This document shows, piece after piece, positions 18,947-29,960 of a DNA stretch of 64,000 nt. Source of the DNA: Butyrivibrio sp. VCD2006 (GTDB lineage: Bacteria > Bacillota > Clostridia > Lachnospirales > Lachnospiraceae); NCBI RefSeq assembly GCF_000423925.1, contig NZ_AUIX01000009.1:146918-210917 (forward strand), written 5' to 3'. The translations under genes and the position numbers were made by a program. A model generated the notes under the pieces. The model had not been told where the DNA came from. It ran no database searches and was given only the letters and a program-made list of their open reading frames with translations. The first letter of the stretch is position 1. Each line of letters starts with the position of its first letter.

Positions 18947-21583
18947 ATGGCGAAAAAATACGTTTACATGTTTAGCGAAGGCGACATGACCATGAGAAAC
19001 CTTCTTGGTGGTAAGGGCGCTAACCTCGCTGAGATGACATCAATCGGTCTTCCTGTACCTCAGGGCTTCACAATTTCTACAGAAGCTTGCACACAGTACT
19101 ATGAAGATGGTCGTAAGATCAATGACGAGATCATGGCTCAGGCTATGGAAGGCGTTAAGAAGATGGAAGAGATCAACGGCAAGAAGTTCGGTGATCTTCA
19201 GAATCCCCTTCTTGTATCAGTTCGTTCAGGTGCTCGTGCATCTATGCCTGGTATGATGGATACAATTCTTAACCTTGGTCTTAATGACGAGGTTGTTGCA
19301 GCAATGATCAAGGGCAATCCTGATCCTGCATTCGAGCGTTTCGTATATGACTCATATCGTCGTTTCATCCAGATGTTCTCTGACGTTGTTATGGAAGTTG
19401 GTAAGAAGTACTTCGAGCAGCTCATCGACAAGATGAAGGAGCAGAAGGGTGTTAAGTTTGACGTAGATCTTACAGCAGCTGATCTTAAGGAGCTTGCTGA
19501 GCAGTTCAAGGCTGAGTATAAGAACCAGCTCGGTTCTGATTTCCCTTCAGATCCTGTAGAGCAGCTTAAGCTTGCTATCGAGGCTGTATTCCGTTCATGG
19601 GATAACCCTCGTGCTAACGTTTACCGTCGTGACAACGATATCCCTTATTCTTGGGGAACAGCTGTTAACGTAATGCCTATGGTATTCGGTAACCTTAATA
19701 ACGAGTCTGGTACAGGTGTTGCATTCACACGTGACCCTGCAACAGGTGAGAATAAACTTATGGGTGAGTTCCTTATCAACGCTCAGGGTGAGGACGTAGT
19801 TGCTGGTGTTCGTACACCTATGCCGATCGCTCAGATGGAGAAGGAATTCCCTGAAGCATATGCTGAGTTCATCAAGGTTTGTGATACTCTTGAGAACCAC
19901 TATCACGATATGCAGGATATGGAGTTCACAGTTGAGAACAAGAAGCTTTACATGCTTCAGTGCCGTAACGGTAAGAGAACAGCTCCTGCTGCTCTTAAGA
20001 TCGCTTGTGACCTTGTTGATGAGGGACACAAGACTCCTGAAGAAGCTGTAGCAATGATCGATCCTCGTAACCTTGATACACTTCTTCATCCTCAGTTTGA
20101 CGCTGCTGCTCTTAAGGCTTCTACTCCTATGGGTAAGGGTCTTGGTGCTTCACCTGGAGCTGCTTGCGGTAAGATCGTGTTCACAGCTGATGATGCTGTA
20201 GCATGGGCTGAGAGAGGTGAGAAGGTTATCCTTGTTCGTCTTGAGACATCACCTGAAGATATTACAGGTATGAAGGCTGCTCAGGGTATCCTTACAGTTC
20301 GTGGTGGTATGACATCACACGCTGCCGTTGTTGCTCGTGGTATGGGTGAGTGCTGCGTTTCCGGATGTGGCGACATCAACATGGACGAGGAGAACAAGAA
20401 GTTCACACTTGCTGGTAAAGAGTTCCACGAGGGAGACTTCATCTCTATCGACGGTACAACAGGTAACATCTATGATGGCGTTATCAAGACTGTTGACGCT
20501 CAGATCGCTGGTGAGTTCGGCCGTATCATGGATTGGGCTGATCAGTTCAGAAAGCTTAAGGTTCGTACAAACGCTGATACACCCGCTGATGCTAAGAAGG
20601 CTCGCGAGCTTGGTGCTGAGGGTATCGGCCTTTGCCGTACAGAGCACATGTTCTTCGAGGAAGACAGAATTGCTGCATTCCGTGAGATGATCTGCTCTGA
20701 TACAGTAGAGGAGAGAGAAGCTGCACTTGAGAAGATCCTTCCTTATCAGCAGAACGACTTCAAGCAGCTCTATGAGGCACTTGAGGGATGTCCTGTAACA
20801 ATCAGATTCCTTGATCCTCCGCTTCACGAGTTCGTTCCTACAACTGAGGACGAGATCAAGAAGCTTGCTGATGCACAGGGCAAGAGCGTAGAAGATATCA
20901 AGGCTATCATCGCTTCTCTTCACGAGTTCAACCCTATGATGGGTCACAGAGGATGCCGTCTTGCAGTTACATATCCTGAAATTGCTAAGATGCAGACTAA
21001 GGCTGTTATCCGTGCTGCTCTTGAGGTTCAGAAGGAGCATGCTGATTGGAACGTTAAGCCTGAGATCATGATTCCTCTTGTATGTGAAGTTAAAGAGCTT
21101 AAGTTCGTTAAGAAGGTAGTTGTTGAGACAGCTGATGCTGAGATCGCAGCTGCTGGCGCTAAGCTTGAGTATGAGGTTGGTACAATGATCGAGATCCCGA
21201 GAGCTGCTCTTACAGCTGACGAGATCGCTGCAGAGGCTGATTTCTTCTGCTTCGGTACAAACGACCTTACACAGATGACATTTGGATTCTCTCGTGATGA
21301 TGCTGGTAAGTTCCTTAACGCTTACTATGATGAGAAGATCTTCGAGAACGATCCTTTCGCTAAGCTTGACCAGACAGGTGTTGGTAAGCTTATGGATATG
21401 TCACTTAAGCTTGGTAAGCCCGTTAATCCTAACCTTCATGTTGGTATCTGCGGAGAGCACGGTGGAGATCCTTCATCAGTTGAGTTCTGCCACAAGATTG
21501 GCCTTGACTATGTATCATGCTCACCTTTCCGTGTACCTGTTGCTAGACTTGCAGCAGCTCAGGCAGCTATCGCAAATAAATAA
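18947..21583 (+). CDS. ppdK: Pyruvate, phosphate dikinase
   Basis: Interconverts pyruvate, ATP and phosphate with PEP, AMP and pyrophosphate; in anaerobic Clostridia it often serves glycolysis in a pyrophosphate-saving direction. The three domains are present: an ATP-grasp N-terminus (GGKGANLAEM, SVRSGARASMPGMMDT), the phosphohistidine domain with His458 in GGMTSHAAVVARG, and the PEP/pyruvate barrel with Cys835 in GICGEHGGDP. These sit three to four residues after the His455 and Cys831 of the Clostridium symbiosum enzyme. ATG at 18947 is preferred over 18899: it has an AAGG site and gives the family start MAKKYVYMFSEGD. Codon use is extremely biased, as expected for a very abundant protein. 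Confidence 0.98.
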   Translation: MAKKYVYMFSEGDMTMRNLLGGKGANLAEMTSIGLPVPQGFTISTEACTQYYEDGRKINDEIMAQAMEGVKKMEEINGKKFGDLQNPLLVSVRSGARASMPGMMDTILNLGLNDEVVAAMIKGNPDPAFERFVYDSYRRFIQMFSDVVMEVGKKYFEQLIDKMKEQKGVKFDVDLTAADLKELAEQFKAEYKNQLGSDFPSDPVEQLKLAIEAVFRSWDNPRANVYRRDNDIPYSWGTAVNVMPMVFGNLNNESGTGVAFTRDPATGENKLMGEFLINAQGEDVVAGVRTPMPIAQMEKEFPEAYAEFIKVCDTLENHYHDMQDMEFTVENKKLYMLQCRNGKRTAPAALKIACDLVDEGHKTPEEAVAMIDPRNLDTLLHPQFDAAALKASTPMGKGLGASPGAACGKIVFTADDAVAWAERGEKVILVRLETSPEDITGMKAAQGILTVRGGMTSHAAVVARGMGECCVSGCGDINMDEENKKFTLAGKEFHEGDFISIDGTTGNIYDGVIKTVDAQIAGEFGRIMDWADQFRKLKVRTNADTPADAKKARELGAEGIGLCRTEHMFFEEDRIAAFREMICSDTVEEREAALEKILPYQQNDFKQLYEALEGCPVTIRFLDPPLHEFVPTTEDEIKKLADAQGKSVEDIKAIIASLHEFNPMMGHRGCRLAVTYPEIAKMQTKAVIRAALEVQKEHADWNVKPEIMIPLVCEVKELKFVKKVVVETADAEIAAAGAKLEYEVGTMIEIPRAALTADEIAAEADFFCFGTNDLTQMTFGFSRDDAGKFLNAYYDEKIFENDPFAKLDQTGVGKLMDMSLKLGKPVNPNLHVGICGEHGGDPSSVEFCHKIGLDYVSCSPFRVPVARLAAAQAAIANK

Positions 21584-21612
21584 TAAATTGGCATTTGCCG
21601 GTTAAATTATTG

Positions 21613-21647
21613 GACTGCACACTTTCATAGTGTGCAGTCTTTTTTTT
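21613..21647 (+). terminator. Strong terminator of ppdK
   Basis: GACTGCACACT at 21613-21623 pairs perfectly with AGTGTGCAGTC at 21629-21639, five-base loop, then eight T. Confidence 0.93.
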
Positions 21648-21759
21648 GTCGCTTTTTTGATACAATAATTTATTTTTATTTAATCATTTTTTCAATATAG
21701 CTGATGTATCATTTTACTGGTACGATATTAACCATTAGTTTTTTATGAGGGGATTGGTT

Positions 21760-23295
21760 ATGAGAGGCAAACAACAAAGAAATTTAATAAAGTTATCAAG
21801 CAACAAAGCTGTTTTTTCCATGGCAATGACAATAATCCTTGCAGTAATAATTATAATCAGTTACATCAATCAGAATGCAATAACAGTAAAAGCAAATATA
21901 TCAGATGCTTCAGATGAGGGCATTTATGAGATTTGCCAAGCATTTAATGAATTGCGTGCAAAAGCTTTTAAAGACCCTGACAGAATACGAGAGGTTACTC
22001 CGGTAGCAATGGATATTGATATCTATGATGAGGAGAATGATGAAATAATTACCCAAACCAGGGATGTCTGCACTATTAGGATGGGTAACCACGAGATGCA
22101 CTATATCATGGAGGTAATTGGAGATCCTGATGAATATGGTAATTATCCACTCTACATTGCTCTTCATGGCGGCGGTGGAGGCCCGGCAGAGATTAATAAT
22201 GAGCAATGGTTAGAAATGGCGGATTATTACAAAAGATCAGTTAAGAGTGGAATCTATGTTGCGGTAAGAGGTATTGAGGATGTCTGGAATACGCATTTTC
22301 TGGATGAATCCTATGCAATGTATGATCGTTTGATAGAGGATATGTACTTACTAAAAAGGGCTGAGCCTAATAAGGTTTACCTTTTAGGCTTTTCAGCCGG
22401 AGGTGATGGGGTATATGCCATAGCACCAAGGATGGCTGACAGATTTGCTGCAGTTAATATGTCATCAGGACATCCTAATGGGGTTAGCCTCTTAAATACA
22501 TCGAATCTTCCCTTCGAGATTCAAGTTGGGATTCGCGATTTTTATTCCGAAGATGCCATCAGATCCATAAGAGGTGCGGAATACGAAGCAGTTTTAAACA
22601 GCTATAGTAAAAAGTATGGTTGTAAATATCCCCACCGTATTCTGGTGCATGTACCGGAAGGACATAACTACAATGATTTTGTGGACAATGGCGGTGATTC
22701 TGTTGTGCTCTCTTACCCTGAATTATTCGCAAAGAGAGCTATAAAGGAAGACTGGGTACACAAATTCCTTGACCTCTATGAGTCTATAGGATACGAGCCG
22801 GATATATCCAATTTGTCATATGGCGATGATGATGAATTCAACTCAGCATTACTGGATTATGTTGCTAACGACCTTAAAATGGAGCTGGATTATGATATTG
22901 ATTGTAATGCGGTGAACTATGTCAGCCAATATTTGCGTTCTGCATTTCCGGAAACTTTTGTATGGGATTTATCTACAAGAGCTCCAGGAAGAGATGATAC
23001 AGCTTTTTACTGGTTATCTGCTGACTTTGATGTGAATGAAGGTGTAATTAAAGCTCATTATGATGCAAAAACTAACACAGTTGAGTTACAAACAGATGGC
23101 AAAGTGAACGGAGAAATCAAGGTTCTGGCTACACCATTTATTATGGATTTGAGCAAGCCTCTTACAATTATTACTCCGGATACAGAAATGACGGTAGATC
23201 TTAAAATTGATAAGGATATTATTGCAAAGGCCGTTGCGCAAACACAGGATCCATACCTTAGCTGGACAGATGAGATACCGATTTCTCTTGATTAA
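21760..23295 (+). CDS. Membrane-anchored or exported alpha/beta-hydrolase, esterase-like
   Basis: 511 residues with one hydrophobic N-terminal segment (about 17-36, AMTIILAVIIIISYIN) acting as signal anchor or signal peptide. The catalytic domain has the oxyanion region LYIALHGGGGGP and the nucleophile elbow GFSAGGDG with Ser212. The late histidine probably is the one in VPEGHNYNDF. This resembles polyhydroxybutyrate-depolymerase/feruloyl-esterase type (CE1-like) enzymes that act on acylated plant polymers, which would suit the neighbouring glycosidase, but the substrate is not determined. The C-terminal 150 residues have no recognised domain. ATG at 21760 has GAGGGG seven bases upstream and is preferred over 21745. 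Confidence 0.78.
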   Translation: MRGKQQRNLIKLSSNKAVFSMAMTIILAVIIIISYINQNAITVKANISDASDEGIYEICQAFNELRAKAFKDPDRIREVTPVAMDIDIYDEENDEIITQTRDVCTIRMGNHEMHYIMEVIGDPDEYGNYPLYIALHGGGGGPAEINNEQWLEMADYYKRSVKSGIYVAVRGIEDVWNTHFLDESYAMYDRLIEDMYLLKRAEPNKVYLLGFSAGGDGVYAIAPRMADRFAAVNMSSGHPNGVSLLNTSNLPFEIQVGIRDFYSEDAIRSIRGAEYEAVLNSYSKKYGCKYPHRILVHVPEGHNYNDFVDNGGDSVVLSYPELFAKRAIKEDWVHKFLDLYESIGYEPDISNLSYGDDDEFNSALLDYVANDLKMELDYDIDCNAVNYVSQYLRSAFPETFVWDLSTRAPGRDDTAFYWLSADFDVNEGVIKAHYDAKTNTVELQTDGKVNGEIKVLATPFIMDLSKPLTIITPDTEMTVDLKIDKDIIAKAVAQTQDPYLSWTDEIPISLD

Positions 23296-23374
23296 AACTG
23301 TAGAAATACCATGAATAAATGCCCTAAAATAAAAAGATGATATGACTTAATAACAGCGCAATATTAAGAATTAT

Positions 23375-23416
23375 AAGGTCCGATATCTGATATAATATTT
23401 GGTATCGGACCTTATT
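23375..23416 (+). terminator. Terminator of the esterase gene
   Basis: AAGGTCCGATA at 23375-23385 pairs with TATCGGACCTT at 23403-23413, followed by ATTTAGATTT. Confidence 0.7.
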
Positions 23417-23444
23417 TAGATTTCATAAATGGATATTAAATAGG

Positions 23445-23489
23445 GCCTTTCCCTTTTGGGAAGGTGTCAGCAAAGCTGACGCATAAGGG
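23445..23489 (+). repeat. Palindromic intergenic repeat, copy 1
   Basis: GCCTTTCCC-TTTT-GGGAAGG, then GTCAGCAAAGCTGAC, then GCATAAGGG. It ends 24 bases before the GH3 start codon. Other copies begin at 27897, 38955, 52930, 52978, 53026 and 56616. Confidence 0.85.
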
Positions 23490-23513
23490 TTATAGAGAAT
23501 TGGAGGGTTACAA

Positions 23514-25925
23514 ATGAATAAATGGACACGTGTAAATTACCATCCTAATCTTCCGTTAAAGGAGGATGGCACAAGAGTTACAGCATCAAAAGAGCATATA
23601 GAAATTTCGAGAAATGCTGCCAAGGAAGGAATGGTTCTTATTAAAAATGATAAGAATACACTTCCTCTTAGCCGCGGCAAGAAGGTTGCACTTTTTGGAA
23701 AGGCAACCATCGACTACGTAAAGGGCGGCGGCGGATCAGGTGATGTTACCGTCCCTTATATCACGAACCTGGCAGAGGGGTTAAAGGCACTTGAACGACA
23801 GGTTAGCCTTTTTGAGGATTCTGTTTTCTTCTATGAGGATTATGTGAATGCTCTTTATAAGGAAGGAAAGCAGCCGGGACTTATAGCAGAGCCCGAGGTT
23901 CCTGCCGAGCTTCTAAGTAAGGCTAAGGCCTTCACTGACACAGCCATTATCTCCATTAGCAGATACTCAGGAGAGGGTTGGGATAGAAAGGCTGATAACG
24001 ACGACGGAAGGAAGCACAAGGATGTAGTGCAGGATCTTGTAGATGTCACAGACAGTCTTTTTGAAAGAGGAGACTTCTATTTGTCAAAGGCAGAGGAGGC
24101 TCTTGTTAAGACCATAAGCGAGTCCTTTGAGCACACCATAATCGTTCTCAACATTGGCGGAATGTTCGATGTTTCTTGGATAAAGAATAACGATAAGATT
24201 GATTCTGCGCTTATTGCATGGCAGGGCGGAATGGAGGGCGGACTTGCTGCCGCTGAGCTTCTTTGCGGAATTGGCAATCCATCAGGAAAACTGGCTGATA
24301 CCTTCGCCGGCAACCTTGGAGACTATCCCGGAACAGCTCATTTCCATGATTCAGATGATTACGTGGAATATGAAGAGGATGTTTATGTAGGCTATAGATA
24401 TTTTGAGACAATTAAGGACGCTGCTAAGAAGGTAATATATCCCTTCGGCTACGGACTTTCCTATACTCAGTTTAACTTGAACCACATCAAGGTCAGTGAA
24501 GATAAGGGTAAGGTTACTGTCCGTGTCAACGTGACAAATGTTGGTAGCTATGCCGGAAAAGAGGTTGTTCAGGTATACTTTGGAGCACCCCAGGGTAAGC
24601 TTGGAAAACCTGAGCGCACACTGATAGGCTTTAAGAAAACTGCTAAGCTCCAACCTGGTCAGTCACAGAAGGTAATTATTGAGTTTTCAGTAGATGACAT
24701 GGCATCCTATGACGATCTTGGTAAAGTAAAGAAGTCGGCTTATGTCCTTGAAAAGGGTAAATATAAATTCTACGTTGGAACAGATGTAAGATCATCAAAA
24801 AAAGTTGATACAGAGTATGTTCAGGACGAAGATAAGGTAGTGCTTCAGCTTACAGAGAAAATGGCACCTGCACTCCTTCAGAAGAGACTTCTTGCTGATG
24901 GCTCATATGAGATGCTTCCTCAGGGTGATTCATCTAAATATAATGAAAATGCGCTGAAGGATATGCCGATGGATGATACAGAGCTTCCTACTCCTAAGGT
25001 GCGCGCTGAAGGTCACAGATGTTGCTTTAAGCCTTCTGAGAAGCCACAGCTTATTGATGTTTTCGATGGTAAGATGCTGCTTGATGATTTTGTAAAAGCA
25101 CTTTCTGATGAAGACATAGCATGGCTTCTTGGTGGACAGCCGAACAGGGGTGTTGCCAACACCTTTGGTTATGGTAATAACGATGAATTTGGAATTCCTA
25201 ATGTTATGACTGCTGACGGACCTGCAGGCCTTCGAATTAAGCCTGAGGCTGCTGTTAAAACAACCGCTTTTCCTTGTGCTACACTGCTTGCATGCACATG
25301 GGATCCGGAGGTTACAGAGCAGGTTGGAATTGCAGGAGGTGAAGAGGTTAAAGAAAACAACATCGGAGTATGGCTCACGCCTGCAATGAATATTCACAGA
25401 TCACCCCTTTGCGGCAGAAATTTCGAGTACTATTCCGAGGACCCGCTTCTTACAGGAAAAATGGCTGCAGGCATGATACGTGGAATACAGAGCAACAATG
25501 TGGCAGCTACCGCCAAGCATTTTGCACTTAATAACAAAGAAACCAACCGTAAAAACAGCGATTCAAGAGCTTCAGAGAGAGCAATTCGCGAGATTTATTT
25601 AAAGGGCTTTGAAATAGCTGTAAAAGAAGCACATCCATGGAGCATCATGACATCCTATAACATAATTAATGGAAGAAGGGCTTCTGAAAATGAGGATCTC
25701 CTCAATGGAATACTTCGCGGGGAGTGGGGCTTTGACGGAATGGTTACCACAGACTGGTGGACTTTCGGCGAACATTATAAAGAAACAGCAGCCGGTAATG
25801 ATATGAAGATGGGCTGCGGTTTCCCTGAAAGAATACTCGCTGCACTTGAAAAGGGTGCCATTACCCGTGACGAGCTTAACAAAGCAGCTAAGAATATTCT
25901 TAGACTGATCTTAAGAATTGACTGA
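23514..25925 (+). CDS. Glycoside hydrolase family 3 beta-glucosidase with permuted domain order
   Basis: 803 residues without a signal peptide, so it probably hydrolyses imported beta-glucosides such as cello-oligosaccharides. The domain order is reversed from usual GH3: the alpha/beta sandwich domain comes first (ISRNAAKEGMVLIKND, GKVALFG-type start), then the fibronectin III-like domain (FGYGLSYTQF, VNVTNVGSYAGKEVVQVYF), and the catalytic barrel last (about 530-803), with ADGPAGLR, WLTPAMNIHRSPLCGRNFEY, ATAKHFALNNKETNR and the nucleophile Asp747 in MVTTDWW. The same order is known from the Butyrivibrio fibrisolvens and Ruminococcus albus enzymes. A good GGAGG ribosome site precedes ATG at 23514. 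Confidence 0.95.
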   Translation: MNKWTRVNYHPNLPLKEDGTRVTASKEHIEISRNAAKEGMVLIKNDKNTLPLSRGKKVALFGKATIDYVKGGGGSGDVTVPYITNLAEGLKALERQVSLFEDSVFFYEDYVNALYKEGKQPGLIAEPEVPAELLSKAKAFTDTAIISISRYSGEGWDRKADNDDGRKHKDVVQDLVDVTDSLFERGDFYLSKAEEALVKTISESFEHTIIVLNIGGMFDVSWIKNNDKIDSALIAWQGGMEGGLAAAELLCGIGNPSGKLADTFAGNLGDYPGTAHFHDSDDYVEYEEDVYVGYRYFETIKDAAKKVIYPFGYGLSYTQFNLNHIKVSEDKGKVTVRVNVTNVGSYAGKEVVQVYFGAPQGKLGKPERTLIGFKKTAKLQPGQSQKVIIEFSVDDMASYDDLGKVKKSAYVLEKGKYKFYVGTDVRSSKKVDTEYVQDEDKVVLQLTEKMAPALLQKRLLADGSYEMLPQGDSSKYNENALKDMPMDDTELPTPKVRAEGHRCCFKPSEKPQLIDVFDGKMLLDDFVKALSDEDIAWLLGGQPNRGVANTFGYGNNDEFGIPNVMTADGPAGLRIKPEAAVKTTAFPCATLLACTWDPEVTEQVGIAGGEEVKENNIGVWLTPAMNIHRSPLCGRNFEYYSEDPLLTGKMAAGMIRGIQSNNVAATAKHFALNNKETNRKNSDSRASERAIREIYLKGFEIAVKEAHPWSIMTSYNIINGRRASENEDLLNGILRGEWGFDGMVTTDWWTFGEHYKETAAGNDMKMGCGFPERILAALEKGAITRDELNKAAKNILRLILRID

Positions 25926-25953
25926 TATTTCTTTTTGAAATATGCATGAAAAA

Positions 25954-25999
25954 ATCGGTATACCTTCCCGGACAGGGGAAAGGTATACCGATGGATTTT
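25954..25999. terminator. Bidirectional terminator
   Basis: ATCGGTATACC at 25954-25964 pairs with GGTATACCGAT at 25982-25992, with further inner pairing and flanking A- and T-runs. It serves the converging GH3 and 99-residue genes. Confidence 0.85.
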
Positions 26000-26015
26000 T
26001 GCTGGAATAAAGGAC

Positions 26016-26315
26016 TCATTCATCCTTCACGACGACTTTTCCGCCATTCTTGACGCTATCCTGCTCAAGAAGTTCAACGGCGCACGCTGCAATCTCATAG
26101 TACATCGCAGCATTATCACCTATACTCGCCATTTTTTTCATATTTGATTCGCAGAATTTCTTTGCTTCTGCTATGTCATTTTGAGAAAAGAGTTTGCTTC
26201 CGCAGTATAGTGTTCCGGTTGAAGGATCATAATGCGAATCCTTCTTTTTTGCTTCACCACTCATGCCCATAACGCCTGCGAGAGAACGGATCAGATCTTC
26301 ACGATTGCTTGCCAT
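26016..26315 (-). CDS. Small cytoplasmic protein of unknown function
   Basis: 99 residues, no signal peptide or membrane segment. It contains MSGEAKKKDSHYDPSTGTL and two predicted helices; no domain recognised. GGAGG stands six bases before the ATG at 26315. It is single, divergent from the phosphatase gene and ends at a strong bidirectional terminator, which supports a real gene. Confidence 0.75.
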   Translation of the reverse strand: MASNREDLIRSLAGVMGMSGEAKKKDSHYDPSTGTLYCGSKLFSQNDIAEAKKFCESNMKKMASIGDNAAMYYEIAACAVELLEQDSVKNGGKVVVKDE

Positions 26316-26438
26316 AGTAATCCTCCATTCAAAGATATGTTATCAACCTTTGAATACATTTTCGCACAGCGGATTTTTTTTGACTATTAACTACTTATAA
26401 TAAAAATATAAAAACTTAAATATAGATGGGAGAAGTTG

Positions 26439-27332
26439 TTGGATATAGCAGTATTTGGAGATATACACGGAAATGACATAGCATTTCAGGCATGTGTCGA
26501 TTATTGTATGGGGAAGGGCATAACAAATTATGCTCTGCTTGGCGACTTTATTTCTGACTGTCCCGGCGTGAAAAAAACCATGGAGCTGATATACGTTCTA
26601 AGACAATATTTCAATTGCTTTACAGTGCGCGGAAACCGTGAAGAATACATGCTCAATTATAAAAAAGCAGGTGAAAACGGTTGGATGAAGGGCTCGGGAA
26701 GCGGATCTCTTCTATATACTTACGAGCAGCTTACGGAAAAAGACTTAAAGCTTTTTGAAGAGCTGCCTATTTATGGTATATGGAATCCAAAGGGAGTTTC
26801 AGGCTTTGAGTATTGCCACGGATCACCGACCGGCGTTTCTGACCTACTGTTTGGAGATAAAAGAAATACAAAAAGAACCCTTAACAAGATTAAGACAAAT
26901 GTGCTTTTGCATGCCCATACCCATGTGCAGGAGAGCTTTTTATATAGAGGAAAAAGAGCAGTAAATCCGGGAGCATTAGGACTTCCGAGAAATAAAAACT
27001 GCTATGCCGAGTTTGCGATTATCCACAGTGGAAAATCAGGTTGGGAAGAGGAACTGGTACAGGTAAAATATGACAGACATGCAATTTTAAAGGAGTTCAC
27101 GACAAGTGGGCTTATGGAGTTTGCACCTGCGTGGGCTGCCGTTACCATGCATACCATAAGAACAGGCGTTGATTTAAGTGAGGCAATTCTTCTTCAGGCA
27201 ATGAAGCTCTGTGAAGAGGACAGAGGCATTGTTAGATGGCCGACCATTCCGGAGCAGTATTGGGCTGAAGCTCTTAAGGAAAATTATTTAGACCTTTCAG
27301 GCAAAGATATTCCAAGACCAAAGAATAACTGA
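26439..27332 (+). CDS. Calcineurin-like metallophosphoesterase, YfcE/MJ0936-like
   Basis: A dimetal phosphodiesterase of about 297 residues. Motifs in order: AVFGDIHGND, LLGDFISDCPG, VRGNREEYM, a histidine in EYCHGSP, and LLHAHTHVQ followed by VNPGALGLPRN, which is typical of the YfcE group. The C-terminal 90 residues extend beyond the core fold. No ATG is available near the N-terminus; two adjacent TTG codons (26436 and 26439) follow GGGAG, and the second has the better spacing. The substrate is unknown. Confidence 0.88.
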   Translation: MDIAVFGDIHGNDIAFQACVDYCMGKGITNYALLGDFISDCPGVKKTMELIYVLRQYFNCFTVRGNREEYMLNYKKAGENGWMKGSGSGSLLYTYEQLTEKDLKLFEELPIYGIWNPKGVSGFEYCHGSPTGVSDLLFGDKRNTKRTLNKIKTNVLLHAHTHVQESFLYRGKRAVNPGALGLPRNKNCYAEFAIIHSGKSGWEEELVQVKYDRHAILKEFTTSGLMEFAPAWAAVTMHTIRTGVDLSEAILLQAMKLCEEDRGIVRWPTIPEQYWAEALKENYLDLSGKDIPRPKNN

Positions 27333-27364
27333 TTACGAATACAAAGATACATGCGCTTTAGGTA

Positions 27365-27392
27365 TTGCATTTTTCTCTGTGTGTGGTAATAT
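27365..27392 (+). promoter_or_regulatory. Promoter of groES-groEL
   Basis: TTGCAT at 27365-27370 and TAATAT at 27387-27392 with a 16-base spacer; the CIRCE operator begins 12 bases downstream. Confidence 0.55.
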
Positions 27393-27404
27393 ATTCCTTG
27401 ATGA

Positions 27405-27431
27405 TTAGCACTCATAACAAAAGAGTGCTAA
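27405..27431 (+). promoter_or_regulatory. CIRCE operator (HrcA binding site)
   Basis: TTAGCACTC, a nine-base spacer, then GAGTGCTAA: a perfect CIRCE element. HrcA binding here represses groESL until heat shock. Confidence 0.97.
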
Positions 27432-27457
27432 CAATAAAAAGTCAATAATATCAATGA

Positions 27458-27763
<306 letters not shown>

Positions 27764-27767
27764 TATT

Positions 27768-27896
27768 CTCATCTTAGCCTTCTCAATATAAAGAAGGTAG
27801 AGAAAAACTCATCTTAGCCTTCTCAATATAAAGAAGGTAGAGAAAAACTCATCTTAGCCTTCTAAATATAAAGAAGGTAGTGAAAATCTCATCTTA
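27768..27896 (+). repeat. Tandem 40-base repeat with small hairpins, between groES and groEL
   Basis: Three near-identical 40-base units begin at 27768, 27808 and 27848; the first bases of a fourth at 27888 run into the palindromic repeat. Each unit holds the hairpin CCTTCT...AGAAGG. Confidence 0.9.
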
Positions 27897-29591
<1,695 letters not shown>

Positions 29592-29618
29592 GCGATAGGG
29601 ATGAATGCATCCCTGGAG

Positions 29619-29735
29619 TTAAATAAGAAATAGAGTGCGTAGCACTTGAAAATAAAAAGGACAGCTTATCGAGCTTGCTCGAAATAAGCTGTCCTTTTTT
29701 TCAAAAGCGTCGCAGACGCGCTATTTCTTATTTAA
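29619..29735 (+). repeat. Cruciform-like nested palindrome after groEL
   Basis: Outer arms TTAAATAAGAAATAG (29619-29633) and CTATTTCTTATTTAA (29721-29735) are perfect inverted repeats of 15 bases. Inside them are three separate hairpins: AGTGC-GTA-GCACT (29634-29646), the terminator stem (29658-29695) and GCGTC-GCA-GACGC (29707-29719). Together they could fold as a four-way junction. The 225 bases that follow, up to the kinase start, hold only a short direct repeat (TTTCCGAGTCTG, twice) and no gene. Confidence 0.85.
29656..29702 (+). terminator. Terminator of groESL
   Basis: AGGACAGCTTAT at 29658-29669 pairs with ATAAGCTGTCCT at 29684-29695; CGAGC/GCTCG extends the stem and a run of seven or more T follows. 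Confidence 0.92.
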
Positions 29736-29960
29736 CGGAGTGGATATATGAGAACCAACGGTAACGAGGGAACGCGTAAGCGTTTCCGAGTCTGAGCGAT
29801 AGAACATCTTTCCGAGTCTGTACCTCGAAGAGTCAACATCCCCACCTCCCTCCAGTTTATACTTTTGATACGATATTTAATACATAGTTTATGGTTTTTT
29901 CGTTCCTCTACACTTAAAATATTTATAATGCAGGGATTTCTGTGCATAAGGGGGAAACGA

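Noticed and set aside
20315..21040. Long open frame antisense to ppdK (241 residues)
   Set aside because: It has no ribosome site or recognisable domain. Strong codon bias in ppdK (CTT, AAG, GAG) removes stop codons from the opposite strand by chance; the residue make-up (Leu, Ser, Cys rich) is typical of such shadows.
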